Origin: Acrasis kona
Taxonomy: Eukaryota; Heterolobosea; Eutetramitea; Acrasida; Acrasidae
Reading direction: 5' to 3'
Assembly (NCBI GenBank): GCA_026419775.2
Contig: JAOPGA020000123.1
Location: 1 to 40,406, forward strand
Length of the DNA: 40,406 nt
Part shown: positions 9,100 to 18,832 of the stretch, piece by piece
Layout: each line of letters begins with the position of its first letter
How positions within the stretch are numbered: the first letter of the stretch is position 1
The notes under the pieces: generated by a model
What the model saw: the letters and a program-made list of their open reading frames with translations, nothing else
Databases searched by the model: none
Told to the model about the DNA's origin: nothing
Translations under genes and position numbers: made by a program

Positions 9100-10521
9100 T
9101 CAATGATGATCACCGCCAAGCTGTGTTTCTTCTGTTTCATCTTCGTTCACCTCTTGGTATGAATCAATGTCTTGTAACCACGAGTCCACTTGATTCTTCA
9201 TGTACAACCTGACCTGCTCTAATGCTTCCTTTGTGTACCAACCACTCTTTTCTGTACATGTGTCAGATTTTACAGATATAACTCGACTGTGCAAACGTCC
9301 ACTTTTATCTTGAATCTGTACTTCGATTTCATCTTTGACACAATCAACAATGTCCTTCACCGACTGCATATTAATGTCGCATAGCTGATAAAAAGTTTGT
9401 GTTTGAGTTGGCAACGAATCAAAAGTAAAGGCGTGCTTTGCGTCATTTTCATCAAGGTCATTTTCTTCGATCGTGCTCGATAAATCGTTAATGTGACCGA
9501 TGCGCCTCTTAGGTTGTCTTCGAAGAGCATTGGCACCACCAAAGTCTTCTGAAGCAGTAGAGAACCCTCTCTGCTTTCGCTTCTCTTTTATAATATCCTT
9601 GTATTCTTGTTGGACTCTGAAATGTAACATTTGGTAAGGTCCAAAGGATGAATTGGAGCGTGGATCTAAGCCATGGCGGATCCATAGGAGCCTCCATGGA
9701 CCGTTGTTAAAGAAGTATGCAACAATAGGAAGTCTTGTTTTAAGCAAGTATGCGTCGCTTTTGGACTGAAGATGATGCTGGATGGCCATTCGGCTCCATA
9801 TTGGTCTCTGTTCAAACATTGATTTTAATTTCTTTACAAATTCTTCTTGATGTACTTCTTCTGGTACCTCATCCATAGCGGAGGTAGGAACAATCTCTGC
9901 ATTAAAGTTGATGATTGACGCTCTAACTTGTTGTGGAGTTGGTCTTTTGAGCTTCCTTTTAATCACGGTTCCCTCCTCGGTTTCTTCGGTAATCTTTGTT
10001 GAAGCTGGATTAGCACGGAAGTAATATTCTTGAGGACTATCGTACCTGCAGAATATTAGGGGTGGAAGATTTATTCTTTCGTTTGAAAATTCATCTTGAA
10101 TTTTAGGCGCCTCTTCTTTAATCTTGCCAAGTGCCTCTCCCTGAGGGTTGGATGGTTGCAGTTGTTGAAAATCACACATCCCTTCAAAACGAATTTCGTT
10201 CACGACCTTACCAATGGCCTCTATTTTTTTTACTTCAAAGGTTTTGTTGGTACGATCTCTTTTTCTTCTGATCCTCAAAAGTAAACCGGAAGAGGATTTG
10301 ATATCTCCAAAAGTTGCGTGCGATAGTTTGTCCTTCGGTCTAAATTTAAGGGGCAAAGATTTGGTGCCTCCATATACCATCCCTGCAACAGATTTTTCCC
10401 CATTTAACATTGACAAGGCTTTTTGAGGATCATTTTTAACAATCCCAGGAAACAGAATAGCAGTGTATCGTACGTCAGGTATTTGATAAACTTCAGCGAG
10501 TTCGTGTGGTGTCTGTTCCAT
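9100..10521 (-). CDS. GTF3C5: General transcription factor IIIC subunit 5 (Tfc1/Sfc1 type)
   Basis: Single exon, 473 residues from the ATG at 10521; an in-frame TTG 12 nt upstream is not a likely start. The N-terminus has the family's PGIVKNDPQKALSMLNGE and LPLKFRPKDKLSHATFGD, then LLLRIRRKR, which form the subunit's beta-barrel region. The middle carries the conserved ERPIWSRMAI motif (here QRPIWSRMAI), LKTRLPIVAYFFNNGPWRLLWIRHGLDPR and PYQMLHFRV, the part linked to A-box DNA binding. The C-terminus is acidic (EDETEETQ), as in fungal homologues. In known systems this subunit belongs to the tau-A half of TFIIIC and recruits TFIIIB to tRNA genes. AATAAA lies about 27 nt after its stop. The gene is divergent from the SAM-domain gene and convergent with the AAA ATPase. 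Confidence 0.9.
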   Translation of the reverse strand: MEQTPHELAEVYQIPDVRYTAILFPGIVKNDPQKALSMLNGEKSVAGMVYGGTKSLPLKFRPKDKLSHATFGDIKSSSGLLLRIRRKRDRTNKTFEVKKIEAIGKVVNEIRFEGMCDFQQLQPSNPQGEALGKIKEEAPKIQDEFSNERINLPPLIFCRYDSPQEYYFRANPASTKITEETEEGTVIKRKLKRPTPQQVRASIINFNAEIVPTSAMDEVPEEVHQEEFVKKLKSMFEQRPIWSRMAIQHHLQSKSDAYLLKTRLPIVAYFFNNGPWRLLWIRHGLDPRSNSSFGPYQMLHFRVQQEYKDIIKEKRKQRGFSTASEDFGGANALRRQPKRRIGHINDLSSTIEENDLDENDAKHAFTFDSLPTQTQTFYQLCDINMQSVKDIVDCVKDEIEVQIQDKSGRLHSRVISVKSDTCTEKSGWYTKEALEQVRLYMKNQVDSWLQDIDSYQEVNEDETEETQLGGDHH

Positions 10522-10688
10522 TGTTGTAATCAAAAAAAAACTTCCAGACTTTTTTGAAGGTAAGGATCTGTTGCCACTTGTTTAGGTGTTGATACGGAGT
10601 ATAAATCCAGATGATGTTCCTCTTAAATTCTTTTGGCAAAATCCAAAAAACGGAGTTTGTGGTCAACCGTTAGTAAAGTTATCAAACA
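10522..10688. promoter_or_regulatory. Shared divergent promoter region (TFIIIC5 / SAM protein)
   Basis: Only 167 bases separate two divergent start codons, so both promoters must lie here. No sharp element such as a TATA box was recognised. Confidence 0.5.
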
Positions 10689-11105
10689 ATGGGATTGACC
10701 ATTAGCCACTCCCAGGATACACTCATGACATGTATATCAGATCCTGTAACACCGATGAAAAGAGGACCAGATAATTTTGGTCTCACAAGAAAAGAGATGA
10801 AAACAATGTACTGGACTACTTTGTGTGTTCATGAGTGGCTCTCTGAAATTAACATGACGAGATACCAAAAATGCTTTGAAGAGCACGACATTGACGGCGA
10901 AGCTTTGAATTTATTAAATGATATACAGTTGAAAAGAATAATGGGAGGCGGAAGTGAGGAAGACTTGACTAAAATGAGGGAATTGTTGTCTCTTCACGAC
11001 CAAAGATGCCAAGAGAACGACATTACAAGCGGACCAACTACATCCTCAACGGTTAGGACTCCTGAACTTGCACTTTTAAGTTTTAGCTCTGAGAATGCAT
11101 GCTAA
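10689..11105 (+). CDS. Small SAM-domain protein with a possible N-myristoylation site
   Basis: Single exon, 138 residues. Residues about 43-102 form a sterile alpha motif: VHEWLSEINMTRYQKCFEEHDIDG, then ALNLLNDIQLKRIMG, then DLTKMRELLSLHD. SAM domains self-associate or bind partners or RNA. The first residues, MGLTIS, match the N-myristoylation pattern (Gly2, Ser6), so the protein may attach to a membrane. The tails are Ser/Thr-rich and look disordered. No catalytic domain is present; it may be an adaptor. AATAAA lies about 150 nt after the stop. Confidence 0.75.
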   Translation: MGLTISHSQDTLMTCISDPVTPMKRGPDNFGLTRKEMKTMYWTTLCVHEWLSEINMTRYQKCFEEHDIDGEALNLLNDIQLKRIMGGGSEEDLTKMRELLSLHDQRCQENDITSGPTTSSTVRTPELALLSFSSENAC

Positions 11106-11190
11106 GAAAAGATCCTTTGACACGAATTTGGAAACAATTTAATTGACTCACATTTTCAGACAGAGATTTGGCAAGTGCTTGCGTGGAGAT

Positions 11191-11223
11191 GAAAAAGAAG
11201 GAAAAAGAAGGAAAAAGAAGGAA
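11191..11223 (+). repeat. 10-bp tandem repeat (GAAAAAGAAG, 3.3 copies)
   Basis: Three perfect consecutive copies of a purine-rich decamer plus GAA, in the 3' region of the SAM-domain gene. It is a simple minisatellite. Confidence 0.95.
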
Positions 11224-11297
11224 TACAGGAAAGAGAATTAATTTATTGTAATGTAATAAACATTAGTTGACCCACTACCAAACAAAACCTTCGTAGT

Positions 11298-12659
11298 ATG
11301 CAACCTCAAAGACTCGGTGGAGCGTCTGATCAATATTATCCAAATCGCCAGCAACCACCCCAGCAGTCAGGTAATTATCAACAAAATAATCAACAATATG
11401 CTTCAAACACTGGATACTCTCCAAATGACCCATTCGATCCATTTGATACTCCTGCGCCAGTTACTCACCAAACCTCTGATTTAGGTGATTTTGAGGCTCA
11501 ACTAAACAACATATCCATTAGCAAGCAAAAAAGGAGAGAGTCTCAATTCTCACAACAGAAGGCCATCATACAGGAACAATTCCAACAAGCTCCAATACAA
11601 CCCACCCTAAACCCTGCCACTTACGTTAGCAACAACCAATACAATGTACCGCTTACTCACTCCCTCAGTCCAACAGCATATAACTCCAACAACGCATACG
11701 CGCAGAACGCAAATTACAATTATAACGTTCAACCCACAAACTATAACACTCAAAACGTTTATTCTCCAAATCAATACTCCTCCAACAACCAACCGTTCAA
11801 AACGAATCAAACTGAAGTAGATCTTTTTGCCGACTTTGAGGCACCTAAAGTCCAACAACAAAACAACAGACCACCACCATCAAGAAGTCCAGCATCACCC
11901 CTCCAACAACAAACCAACAGACCACCTCAAAGACAAGTCGACGTCGATCAATATAATGAATACAACACTATCCCCAAACAAAAAGCTAACATAGACCAGT
12001 ACGACCGCGAGCAACAATATGACGATGAGTACGATCAACAAGAAAGTAGAGCTAGAAGACCTAGCAAAAAACAAGACTACAATGAGGTTTCATCTGGTAC
12101 CGTACGCAAAGCAAGCGTCAATAGAGATGAATCCATCAAAAAGAAGTACGACGTCGTGAGCACTGGAAGAGCAGGAAGCACCAGACAAGTAACTGTGTAT
12201 GACATTACCGACGATCCGGAGTCACAGATCGAAGCTTACAGAGCTCACATATGCCTAGATCCACTTACGATCGAAATCGATGGTAAGAACAATAAGCTAT
12301 TGTTCAACATTAAGCAGAAGCTGCTCTCTATTCATCCCACTTTCCACGTAAAACAAGGCAGATCTAAGATTGCTAGCTGCACTCAGCGATTCAAGGTGAA
12401 TGCAAAGAAGTTCAATTACGAAATTTTGGAAGAGAAGGATGTTCTCAAGATGGTCGGAGAGTACGGCCACCATTGGTCCATCAAGAGACGCCAAATGATG
12501 GTAGCTACGTTATGGGACAAGCACAAGAGCATCGTTGTGGACATCAACAAACCAGAAGACGAGCACCATGTCATTTCCTTGTGCATGATCATGTTGCAGC
12601 AGAGATTCCTAGGTGTCATGATGAACGGACAATCCAAAGCCATTAATAATTTCAAATAA
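11298..12659 (+). CDS. LURP-one/tubby-C-like domain protein with a long Gln/Asn-rich N-terminus
   Basis: Single exon, 453 residues. Residues 1-290 are disordered and rich in Gln, Asn, Pro and Tyr, with repeated DPFDPFDTP and DLFADFEAP motifs. These resemble the DPF and related short peptides that bind clathrin adaptor appendages. The last 160 residues read as a LURP-one-related (LOR) or phospholipid-scramblase-like beta barrel: DPLTIEIDGKNNKLLFNIKQKLLSIHPTFHV, then KFNYEILEE, HHWSIKRRQMMVATLW and a final hydrophobic helix. The family fold is recognised with medium certainty; its usual role is membrane or lipid related. The TAA stop lies inside an AATAAA (12655-12660), and the stop of the convergent TMEM175 gene is only 4 nt away. 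Confidence 0.65.
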   Translation: MQPQRLGGASDQYYPNRQQPPQQSGNYQQNNQQYASNTGYSPNDPFDPFDTPAPVTHQTSDLGDFEAQLNNISISKQKRRESQFSQQKAIIQEQFQQAPIQPTLNPATYVSNNQYNVPLTHSLSPTAYNSNNAYAQNANYNYNVQPTNYNTQNVYSPNQYSSNNQPFKTNQTEVDLFADFEAPKVQQQNNRPPPSRSPASPLQQQTNRPPQRQVDVDQYNEYNTIPKQKANIDQYDREQQYDDEYDQQESRARRPSKKQDYNEVSSGTVRKASVNRDESIKKKYDVVSTGRAGSTRQVTVYDITDDPESQIEAYRAHICLDPLTIEIDGKNNKLLFNIKQKLLSIHPTFHVKQGRSKIASCTQRFKVNAKKFNYEILEEKDVLKMVGEYGHHWSIKRRQMMVATLWDKHKSIVVDINKPEDEHHVISLCMIMLQQRFLGVMMNGQSKAINNFK

Positions 12660-12663
12660 AGAG

Positions 12664-14748
12664 TTATTTTATTTTTCGAAATAATTTTGATTTGATTTCA
12701 AATCTTTTTACAAACCAATGGCCAGCTCTCCATAAGAACAAGTAGAGATCCAATTGGAATGCAGCAAGTACCTCGATCATGACCACAATCAAACTCATCA
12801 TGATACTAATGCTCACGCTATGAAAAGCAACACCAACAGCAACACAATTCACGATGGGACCAAACACGATACGTATAAAACTCACTACAATATACTTTGT
12901 CGAGACCGCACTTCTCAACCCACCGCGATGGAAATTCGCAACATAGAAAATACTAAACAAGCTCATGCTACACACGGCCAACAAGATGTTAAAAGTCACG
13001 CTGCTTACAATCAAAGACCTCCATTTACCCAACAAATCAGCAGTAAATGGAATCAAGGACACGAGAGCCAAAAAGATTATATTAACAAACAAAAACAATC
13101 TGCTGGTCCTTACGACAGGTTTCAAAACATAAATGTGTAATTTCCACAAATTACCAGTGATGAGAACGGAAATAAAAAAGGCAGCCAACAAGGGTATTTC
13201 CTCCATAATCTTCTCTCCCAATACATGGTCATCGTCTACGCCCGTCGAATTGTGTTTGGGCGCGTGTAATTTCAAAACCAAAATGGTGATGACGATTGCG
13301 AAAATGGCATCGCTGAATCCCTTGATTCTCTCCATCACCAAATCATGAAAATGTGAAGAGGACACGAACGGTTCGTCTTCTCTAGAAATGTTCATGGTGA
13401 TGCTTCCATCTTGCATCACGGTCGTAATCTTCAATTGTAAACTAGAAGTGCTCTTTGGCATTTTCGTCCTTTTATCGTCATTCTCCAATTCGTCGTCCTT
13501 GTCATCATCGAGCATGCTAGGATCCACCGTGATGGTTTCTTTTTGAATGATGGTGGTATCTACTTCGGTGTCCACTACAATCGTTCTCGAATCCTCCACC
13601 GTGATTGCGATATCTCCTTTGTCGCTCGTCACGCTGTCCACGCGTTCTTCGGTACTTTTCTTCTCTACGATTTTCACTTTATCGGCTTTATCCATGCTCT
13701 CTTGTCGCACGGCATCGGGAATGGTGGGTTCGCCTGGTGCAGGATTTTCTTGATTGAGATGGGGCGATTTGCCCTTGTTTTTTATTTTCAAAATGTGAAT
13801 GCGAGCATATCTTGATAATCTATACGTTGTTTCGAACAAATCGATTCCCATGTTGCTGATGATGAATACGGTGGGTACGACGGCGGAAATCGACAAGCTG
13901 GTGATTGGGTGGAATGGAGCGACGATGAGGGAAATCAAGTACACGATGGGCGAGAATGCAAACCTCATGGTGACGATCACTAGGGCGCGATTGGGCAGAT
14001 CGTTCTCGTCGTGAACGAAACGTCTCTTGTAGATGCTGTACAACCAAATGATCAACAACGATAGACCGATGCAGAACAAAGTACCGTTGATGAGAAGGGA
14101 TGAAATGTATGATAGGGGCCATGCGCGAACGACGGAGGTGACCCATGGGAGGAAACTAGAAAACATTAAAAATAAAATGTTTAAGAATGCAATCACGGAG
14201 TCTGATGTTTGAATGACACTAAAGGTGTAAACGTGTGCTGTCCAAAACACAGCAATGTATGCGGTCACGATGATGTACGTCAAAATTTCTGACCACATGC
14301 CCAGAATGGTGCTTGTAACTTCTACGGAAGGCTCGCCAGCGACTGCTGTGGGAACTTTGATGTGTGAAAACGAAAGTAATGTTAATCAAGTTTTACCTTT
14401 CAACTCTAACACGAGCAGGGTTAATACTACAGCCAATACACCGTCACTTATGAACTTTATGCGATTGATTTCTATCAAATCCTTAAACACTTTATCGGTG
14501 ACCGACTCCTCCTTCTCTTTCCCATCTTCAGATATTCTCACTGATTTTGACTCTCTACTATTTGTTTCTGTCGCCTCTTTCTCTTCTTCCTTCAGCGCTT
14601 TTTGTTCGTCGTAATGCTTTGCAAGATAATTATGGAGCAATAGTTGCATCTCCTCCTGCTCCAACTCTTTAGACTTCTCCTCTTCATGACTGTTGATGTT
14701 CAATTTCGGCTCCTCAACAAAGGTCTGTGTGGGTCCAAGGAATGGCAT
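12664..14748 (-). CDS. TMEM175: TMEM175-like endolysosomal potassium/proton channel
   Basis: Two exons, 14748-14397 and 14354-12664, with an intron of 42 nt; 680 residues. It has two six-helix DUF1211/TMEM175 repeats. The first helix of each carries the family motif: repeat I NRIKFISDGVLAVVLTLLVLEL (about 95-116) and repeat II ERIKGFSDAIFAIVITILVLKL (about 460-480). Repeat I has ISDG where FSDG is usual, and repeat II has FSDA. An N-terminal acidic coiled region of about 95 residues and a 150-residue charged loop between repeats make it longer than human TMEM175 (about 500). Known members form lysosomal leak channels. An AATAAA lies within the last codons (RKIK), and the stop is 4 nt from that of the convergent gene, so the two 3' ends must overlap. 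Confidence 0.85.
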
Positions 14749-14887
14749 TTTTGGAGAATTATGTAAACAAACTTGTTCTTTATAATTAGCGAAGGTCTAA
14801 AAATAATCTTGACAAATCGTCATTCAAATAAGCGACAACGGTATTATGGTTAAATTTGAACAAAAACAACAAGTTAACAAAGTTCGT

Positions 14888-16297
14888 TTATATTATACCG
14901 CCAATATGATCCAGCTTCACATCACTACCACTCGCAAACTTCAACACCTTATCTTTGATGAAGTCGGTCTTGTCCAAGATGGACATACCGAGTGCTCTCA
15001 CTTTTGGGAACAATGGCACATTCGGACCAACGTCGAACGACCTTTTGATAAATTCTAATTGATCCATCATCAATTCGTTCCTTTTGAATTGAACGGACTG
15101 ATAATGTTTTCTCAACATGATGACGTCACCAAGATCGGCACCACTACGAATGCATTCTTGTAAACACTTTGTCATTTGAACCGCATCAACAATTCCCAAA
15201 TTCACTCCCTGTCCCGCCATGGGGTGAATGGCATGGGCAGCATCACCAGCGAGTGCAAATCTAGACCTTACGTATTCACTAACGTGCATTCTCCTGAGCG
15301 GAAACGCGCCCCGCCATGGTTTTTTTTCTTGTTGTACAATTTCCAGTGCCATGGGCGCATCAGGTGTGTTGTTGGTTTGTCCATCATGAAATGCATTATT
15401 AATGGCCTTGACGAGATCATCGGCTTCCAAGGTCATTAAAAAGTAAGCATGTTCGGGTGTGGTGCTCCACACAATGTTGCTGCATAATCCATCAGGCGTG
15501 CAAGGTAGCATGGCAATGGGACCTGTTGATAAGAAGCGTTGGTAGGCGATGGAATGGGGAATGCTGGTGCGGATGGTCGCGACTAGTGCTCTTTGTTTGT
15601 AATCCCATCCCAAACTTGGTACCGTTGCCATGCTGCGAATTGCAGAGTTGACTCCGTCACATCCAACTAAAAGTGATGCTTTGATGCATGATCCATCTCT
15701 CATTGTTAATACTGCTTTTTCGTCTCCGACGATGAGGTTGGGATTGTGATGTGCTTGTTGGGGAAGTTTGATTGCGGACACTTCTCCATCAATGACTTGT
15801 ATGGAGCCGTCTTGAATGTTGTTTTTTACATTTTCCATTAGCCCCGACACTAGAATGTCATTGTCCATGATACACCCTAATGGATCTGAGGTAGGGGCAT
15901 TAAAGCTAACGCTGGATAGATTTGACTGATCCCAGACTCTCATTCCTGTGAATGGAGAGTAGAACCAATTTGGGTTGGTTGGCCTTCTATTCCGTAGCGT
16001 GTCGAATACTGATAATCTTTCAAAAAGGTTTATTGTGAGTGGCGTTAGAGCGCTAACACGAATTCCAGGAACCATTGGTTTATCTTCGTTTTGTACGTTT
16101 GTGTTTTCGGCTTGTTTTGTAGCATTCTTGTCGATTACAGCGATCTTTAGTTTGTTTGTCATTTTTGACTTTGTGAGACAATTAAGTAGAGTTCCACCAA
16201 CCATCCCCGATCCAACTATTACTACGTCAAAGTTGCTCGTTATCGAACTTGAATAACATCTTGATGTCACACTCCGCAAGCGCAATACTCTCTTCAT
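14888..16297 (-). CDS. COQ6: Ubiquinone biosynthesis monooxygenase COQ6, mitochondrial
   Basis: Single exon, 469 residues. The N-terminus is basic and Ser-rich (MKRVLRLRSVTSRCYSSS), a mitochondrial targeting sequence. Next comes the FAD dinucleotide fold DVVIVGSGMVGGTLL, the DG motif VGCDGVNSAIR, and the second FAD motif ALAGDAAHAIHPMAGQGVNLGI. PWRGAFPLRR and the WSTTPEHA motif match COQ6 rather than bacterial UbiH/F. The enzyme is a flavin hydroxylase for C5 of the benzoquinone ring in coenzyme Q synthesis. Length fits the family (about 470). The stop TAA lies in ATATAAAC. Its start faces the end of the ankyrin gene, 77 nt away on the same strand. Confidence 0.93.
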   Translation of the reverse strand: MKRVLRLRSVTSRCYSSSITSNFDVVIVGSGMVGGTLLNCLTKSKMTNKLKIAVIDKNATKQAENTNVQNEDKPMVPGIRVSALTPLTINLFERLSVFDTLRNRRPTNPNWFYSPFTGMRVWDQSNLSSVSFNAPTSDPLGCIMDNDILVSGLMENVKNNIQDGSIQVIDGEVSAIKLPQQAHHNPNLIVGDEKAVLTMRDGSCIKASLLVGCDGVNSAIRSMATVPSLGWDYKQRALVATIRTSIPHSIAYQRFLSTGPIAMLPCTPDGLCSNIVWSTTPEHAYFLMTLEADDLVKAINNAFHDGQTNNTPDAPMALEIVQQEKKPWRGAFPLRRMHVSEYVRSRFALAGDAAHAIHPMAGQGVNLGIVDAVQMTKCLQECIRSGADLGDVIMLRKHYQSVQFKRNELMMDQLEFIKRSFDVGPNVPLFPKVRALGMSILDKTDFIKDKVLKFASGSDVKLDHIGGII

Positions 16298-16374
16298 TAA
16301 AATATTGTAAAAGACAATCGATGCACAATGTCATGGCACGAACAAAAAGATAAAGTATGGTAAACAATTTTATT

Positions 16375-17859
16375 CTATACATACAGACCCACACAGAACT
16401 GACCGAACAACTTTTTCACCCATGCTTTGTTACTTTGGAGAACCACATCCGACAAGACACTAAAATCGAAATAAAAATGCTTCAAAATCAATTTCACAAA
16501 AGCTTCATCCCGACCGCTCTCCATCATTTTTGTAATGTAACAATCATCATAATGATCCACCCTGATAATCTCATCATGCATAACTTTAGTAATGTCAACA
16601 TCTCCACTTTTGACCATGAACGTAATAACTCTCAAATCATGTATCGTCTCTACATGATGCGTTCTATAATATATCACAAGGGCGTGTTCTATATTGGTGG
16701 CACCCTTTAAGATCATCAACTCAATCAAATAGAAATTTTGTTGCTCAATGGCAGACAGAAGTGCATCGTTCCAACTACAGGCGCCTTTAAATATCATGAG
16801 CTCCACAACCTCAATATTGCCACCTAAGCATGCGAACACAAGTGCAGCATCCCATTGATTCGCACCTTTGTCTATTAAATAATCTACAAGTGGTTTACTG
16901 CCACAAGAGCATGCTAATAATAAATATTCATCCAGATCTGGATTTTGTTCTTTTTCTAATAAAAGCTTTGTAATATCGAGATGTCCGTGGCTGCAAGATT
17001 TTTTTAATGCTTCATCAAAATTAGTTGCCCCTTGATATATCATCAGTTTCACATTGTCTATGTTGCCACCTATACAAGCATGAATAAGACCATCATCCCA
17101 ATTACAGACACACCCGCTCTGTTGTATTCTATTGATGATAAATATCACCATCTCTGTTGGCAAACCTCTACATGCAAATGTTAAACAATTTGATTTCACA
17201 CGCAGATCATTTTGGACACTGAACAAAAAATCTATGATACTGATATTTCCCCTTAAGCATGCTGCATTGAGTCCCCAATTTAATTTTTTTTGTGTTGGTA
17301 GAAAATATTTAACAAGGTCCATGTGGCCATGGAGACATGATAGATAGAAGCCATGTATTTGCGATACCTTTGTATTTAAATCAGAAACTAAACTTTGGTG
17401 ACCATGACGGCAAGCCAGACTGAAATCGTTACCAGGAAATTGTCGACAAAGATATTCGGTGACTTCGTAATTCATCTCTGTATCAAAGTACAACAAATGA
17501 AATGATCGTATAGGCCTTTGAGAGAGAATGTATCGAACTATATGTATACTAGTATCTGATGGCAAACATTTTGTAAATAATACGAAGGTGTGTAAACTAC
17601 ATGTTTGAAATGGAAATAAATCAATATAACTGTGCAAACCATTTTTATATGCTTCATTTAATTTTTCAACATCAAATCCTGGTAAGGACATCATTTGGGT
17701 TGGGCTCCTATTAGAAAGAGCCTGTCGCCATGTGGTCGCCTTTTGGAACAAACAAGGACAATATCGCACATCACACTCAAAGGGTTGCACATGATATTTT
17801 ATCACAACATCGAAGAATGCGTTCATTGTAAACAAAATAGTTGAGTTGACTGTGGGCAT
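16375..17859 (-). CDS. Degenerate ankyrin-repeat protein of giant-virus-like style
   Basis: Single exon, 494 residues from the ATG at 17859; the frame extends 15 codons further to a TTG, an unlikely start. Residues about 150-420 hold at least eight degenerate ankyrin units, several with the consensus ACxGGNIExVxLMIxKGAxxWxxAL (for example HACIGGNIDNVKLMI, FACLGGNIEVVELMI, LLACSCGSKPLVDYLI). This wording, with GG(N/H)IE and GAxxW, resembles ankyrin families abundant in amoeba-infecting giant viruses and their hosts; that is pattern memory, not a search result. The N-terminal 120 residues and the C-terminus are not recognised. AATAAA follows the TAG stop directly. It may be a protein-binding scaffold with unknown partner. 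Confidence 0.75.
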   Translation of the reverse strand: MPTVNSTILFTMNAFFDVVIKYHVQPFECDVRYCPCLFQKATTWRQALSNRSPTQMMSLPGFDVEKLNEAYKNGLHSYIDLFPFQTCSLHTFVLFTKCLPSDTSIHIVRYILSQRPIRSFHLLYFDTEMNYEVTEYLCRQFPGNDFSLACRHGHQSLVSDLNTKVSQIHGFYLSCLHGHMDLVKYFLPTQKKLNWGLNAACLRGNISIIDFLFSVQNDLRVKSNCLTFACRGLPTEMVIFIINRIQQSGCVCNWDDGLIHACIGGNIDNVKLMIYQGATNFDEALKKSCSHGHLDITKLLLEKEQNPDLDEYLLLACSCGSKPLVDYLIDKGANQWDAALVFACLGGNIEVVELMIFKGACSWNDALLSAIEQQNFYLIELMILKGATNIEHALVIYYRTHHVETIHDLRVITFMVKSGDVDITKVMHDEIIRVDHYDDCYITKMMESGRDEAFVKLILKHFYFDFSVLSDVVLQSNKAWVKKLFGQFCVGLYV

Positions 17860-18832
17860 CTTAACATACAGATGTCTTGACCACTGCACATTGCCAACAA
17901 ACAACAGCCACTATGCTTATTTGTAGTAAATTCAATTGATAAGCGAACAGCAATTCAATTTTGTGATTTGGAAAGATGAAACTACGTCAGGGCAGATTTC
18001 TAAAACAACTACAAGAATATTCAGTCTGCAAATAATAGCGAACCTCATCTTTGAATTTATTTATAGATTCAATCTTCCAACTTTAATTGATGCTTCTCAT
18101 GAGTAACATTACAGTGTGATGTTGCTTGTCAAATCCGAATTTTACGTTACCTGGACCTCGATTCTCAGCTGAGCATGTTGCACCAAGGACGCACTGAACG
18201 GAAGTTGTAAAGATATTCGGAGTTATTCCGATTACCGCTTACTTGTTAGAAATTCGTGCACCTACGATAAGCGTTGGTGCATTGTTAAATAAACACACTA
18301 TTTTTACGACAACTGCTGTTAGATTTGACTTTTATTAACCAACGAAGTTGTAACTTCGAATATGTCAACATGCTTGGCCTCTGTATGGTCACTATTTTAG
18401 TGCCTTTCGTTTAAATACAAAATAATCCCTTTCTACCTAATATAGAATTGGAAAACGAAACAATTTGATATCATATTTTGTAGCTCCGATAGATAGTAAC
18501 TGATTCAATTCAAAACGGCTGATTTGTGTTGCAAGGAGTTTTCTTTTTCTCATGCTTTTCAATTTGTTTTTATTTACTACTGAATATGAAGCTAAATCGT
18601 TCTAACAAAGTTATACAAAGGTATGTAATCGGTGGTAATAGATTAACACCTCCTAAGGAATACATCCACCTTGGTTACAAATAATGTTCTTCAGTTGCCA
18701 CCAAGGTCCTCAAGTTTAGCCGATTCCTTGCGGAGTCAACCGACATCGGTTAAGGCTCTATTTTAGCACTTTGATTTTGGATTTCTAAATGGAAAAACTT
18801 GAAGTTCAATAATTGAAAACAAACCGAATCAA
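17860..18832. other. Longest non-coding region (about 970 nt)
   Basis: AT-rich, with stops in all frames and no protein-like stretch. The promoters of the ankyrin gene (minus) and of the coiled-coil gene (plus) must lie here. The only distinct structure is the nested inverted repeat near 18640-18751. No tRNA, rRNA or snRNA signature is seen. Confidence 0.6.
18641..18755. other. Nested inverted repeat, possible structured RNA or leader
   Basis: Arms pair in order from outside to inside: CTCC (18650-18653) with GGAG (18732-18735), AAGGAAT (18655-18661) with ATTCCTT (18723-18729), and ACCTTGGT (18668-18675) with ACCAAGGT (18700-18707). An adjacent hairpin is formed by AACCG (18738-18742) and CGGTT (18747-18751). 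It lies about 80 nt upstream of the next start codon and is more GC-rich than its surroundings. Confidence 0.5.

Noticed and set aside
12754-13140. Plus-strand frame (128 codons) opposite TMEM175
   Set aside because: His/Asn/Thr-rich mirror of membrane-helix codons on the other strand; no domain.
18112-18195. Possible box C/D snoRNA (GTGATGT ... CTGA)
   Set aside because: The C box is imperfect, there is no terminal stem, and spacing is loose; such motifs are frequent by chance.
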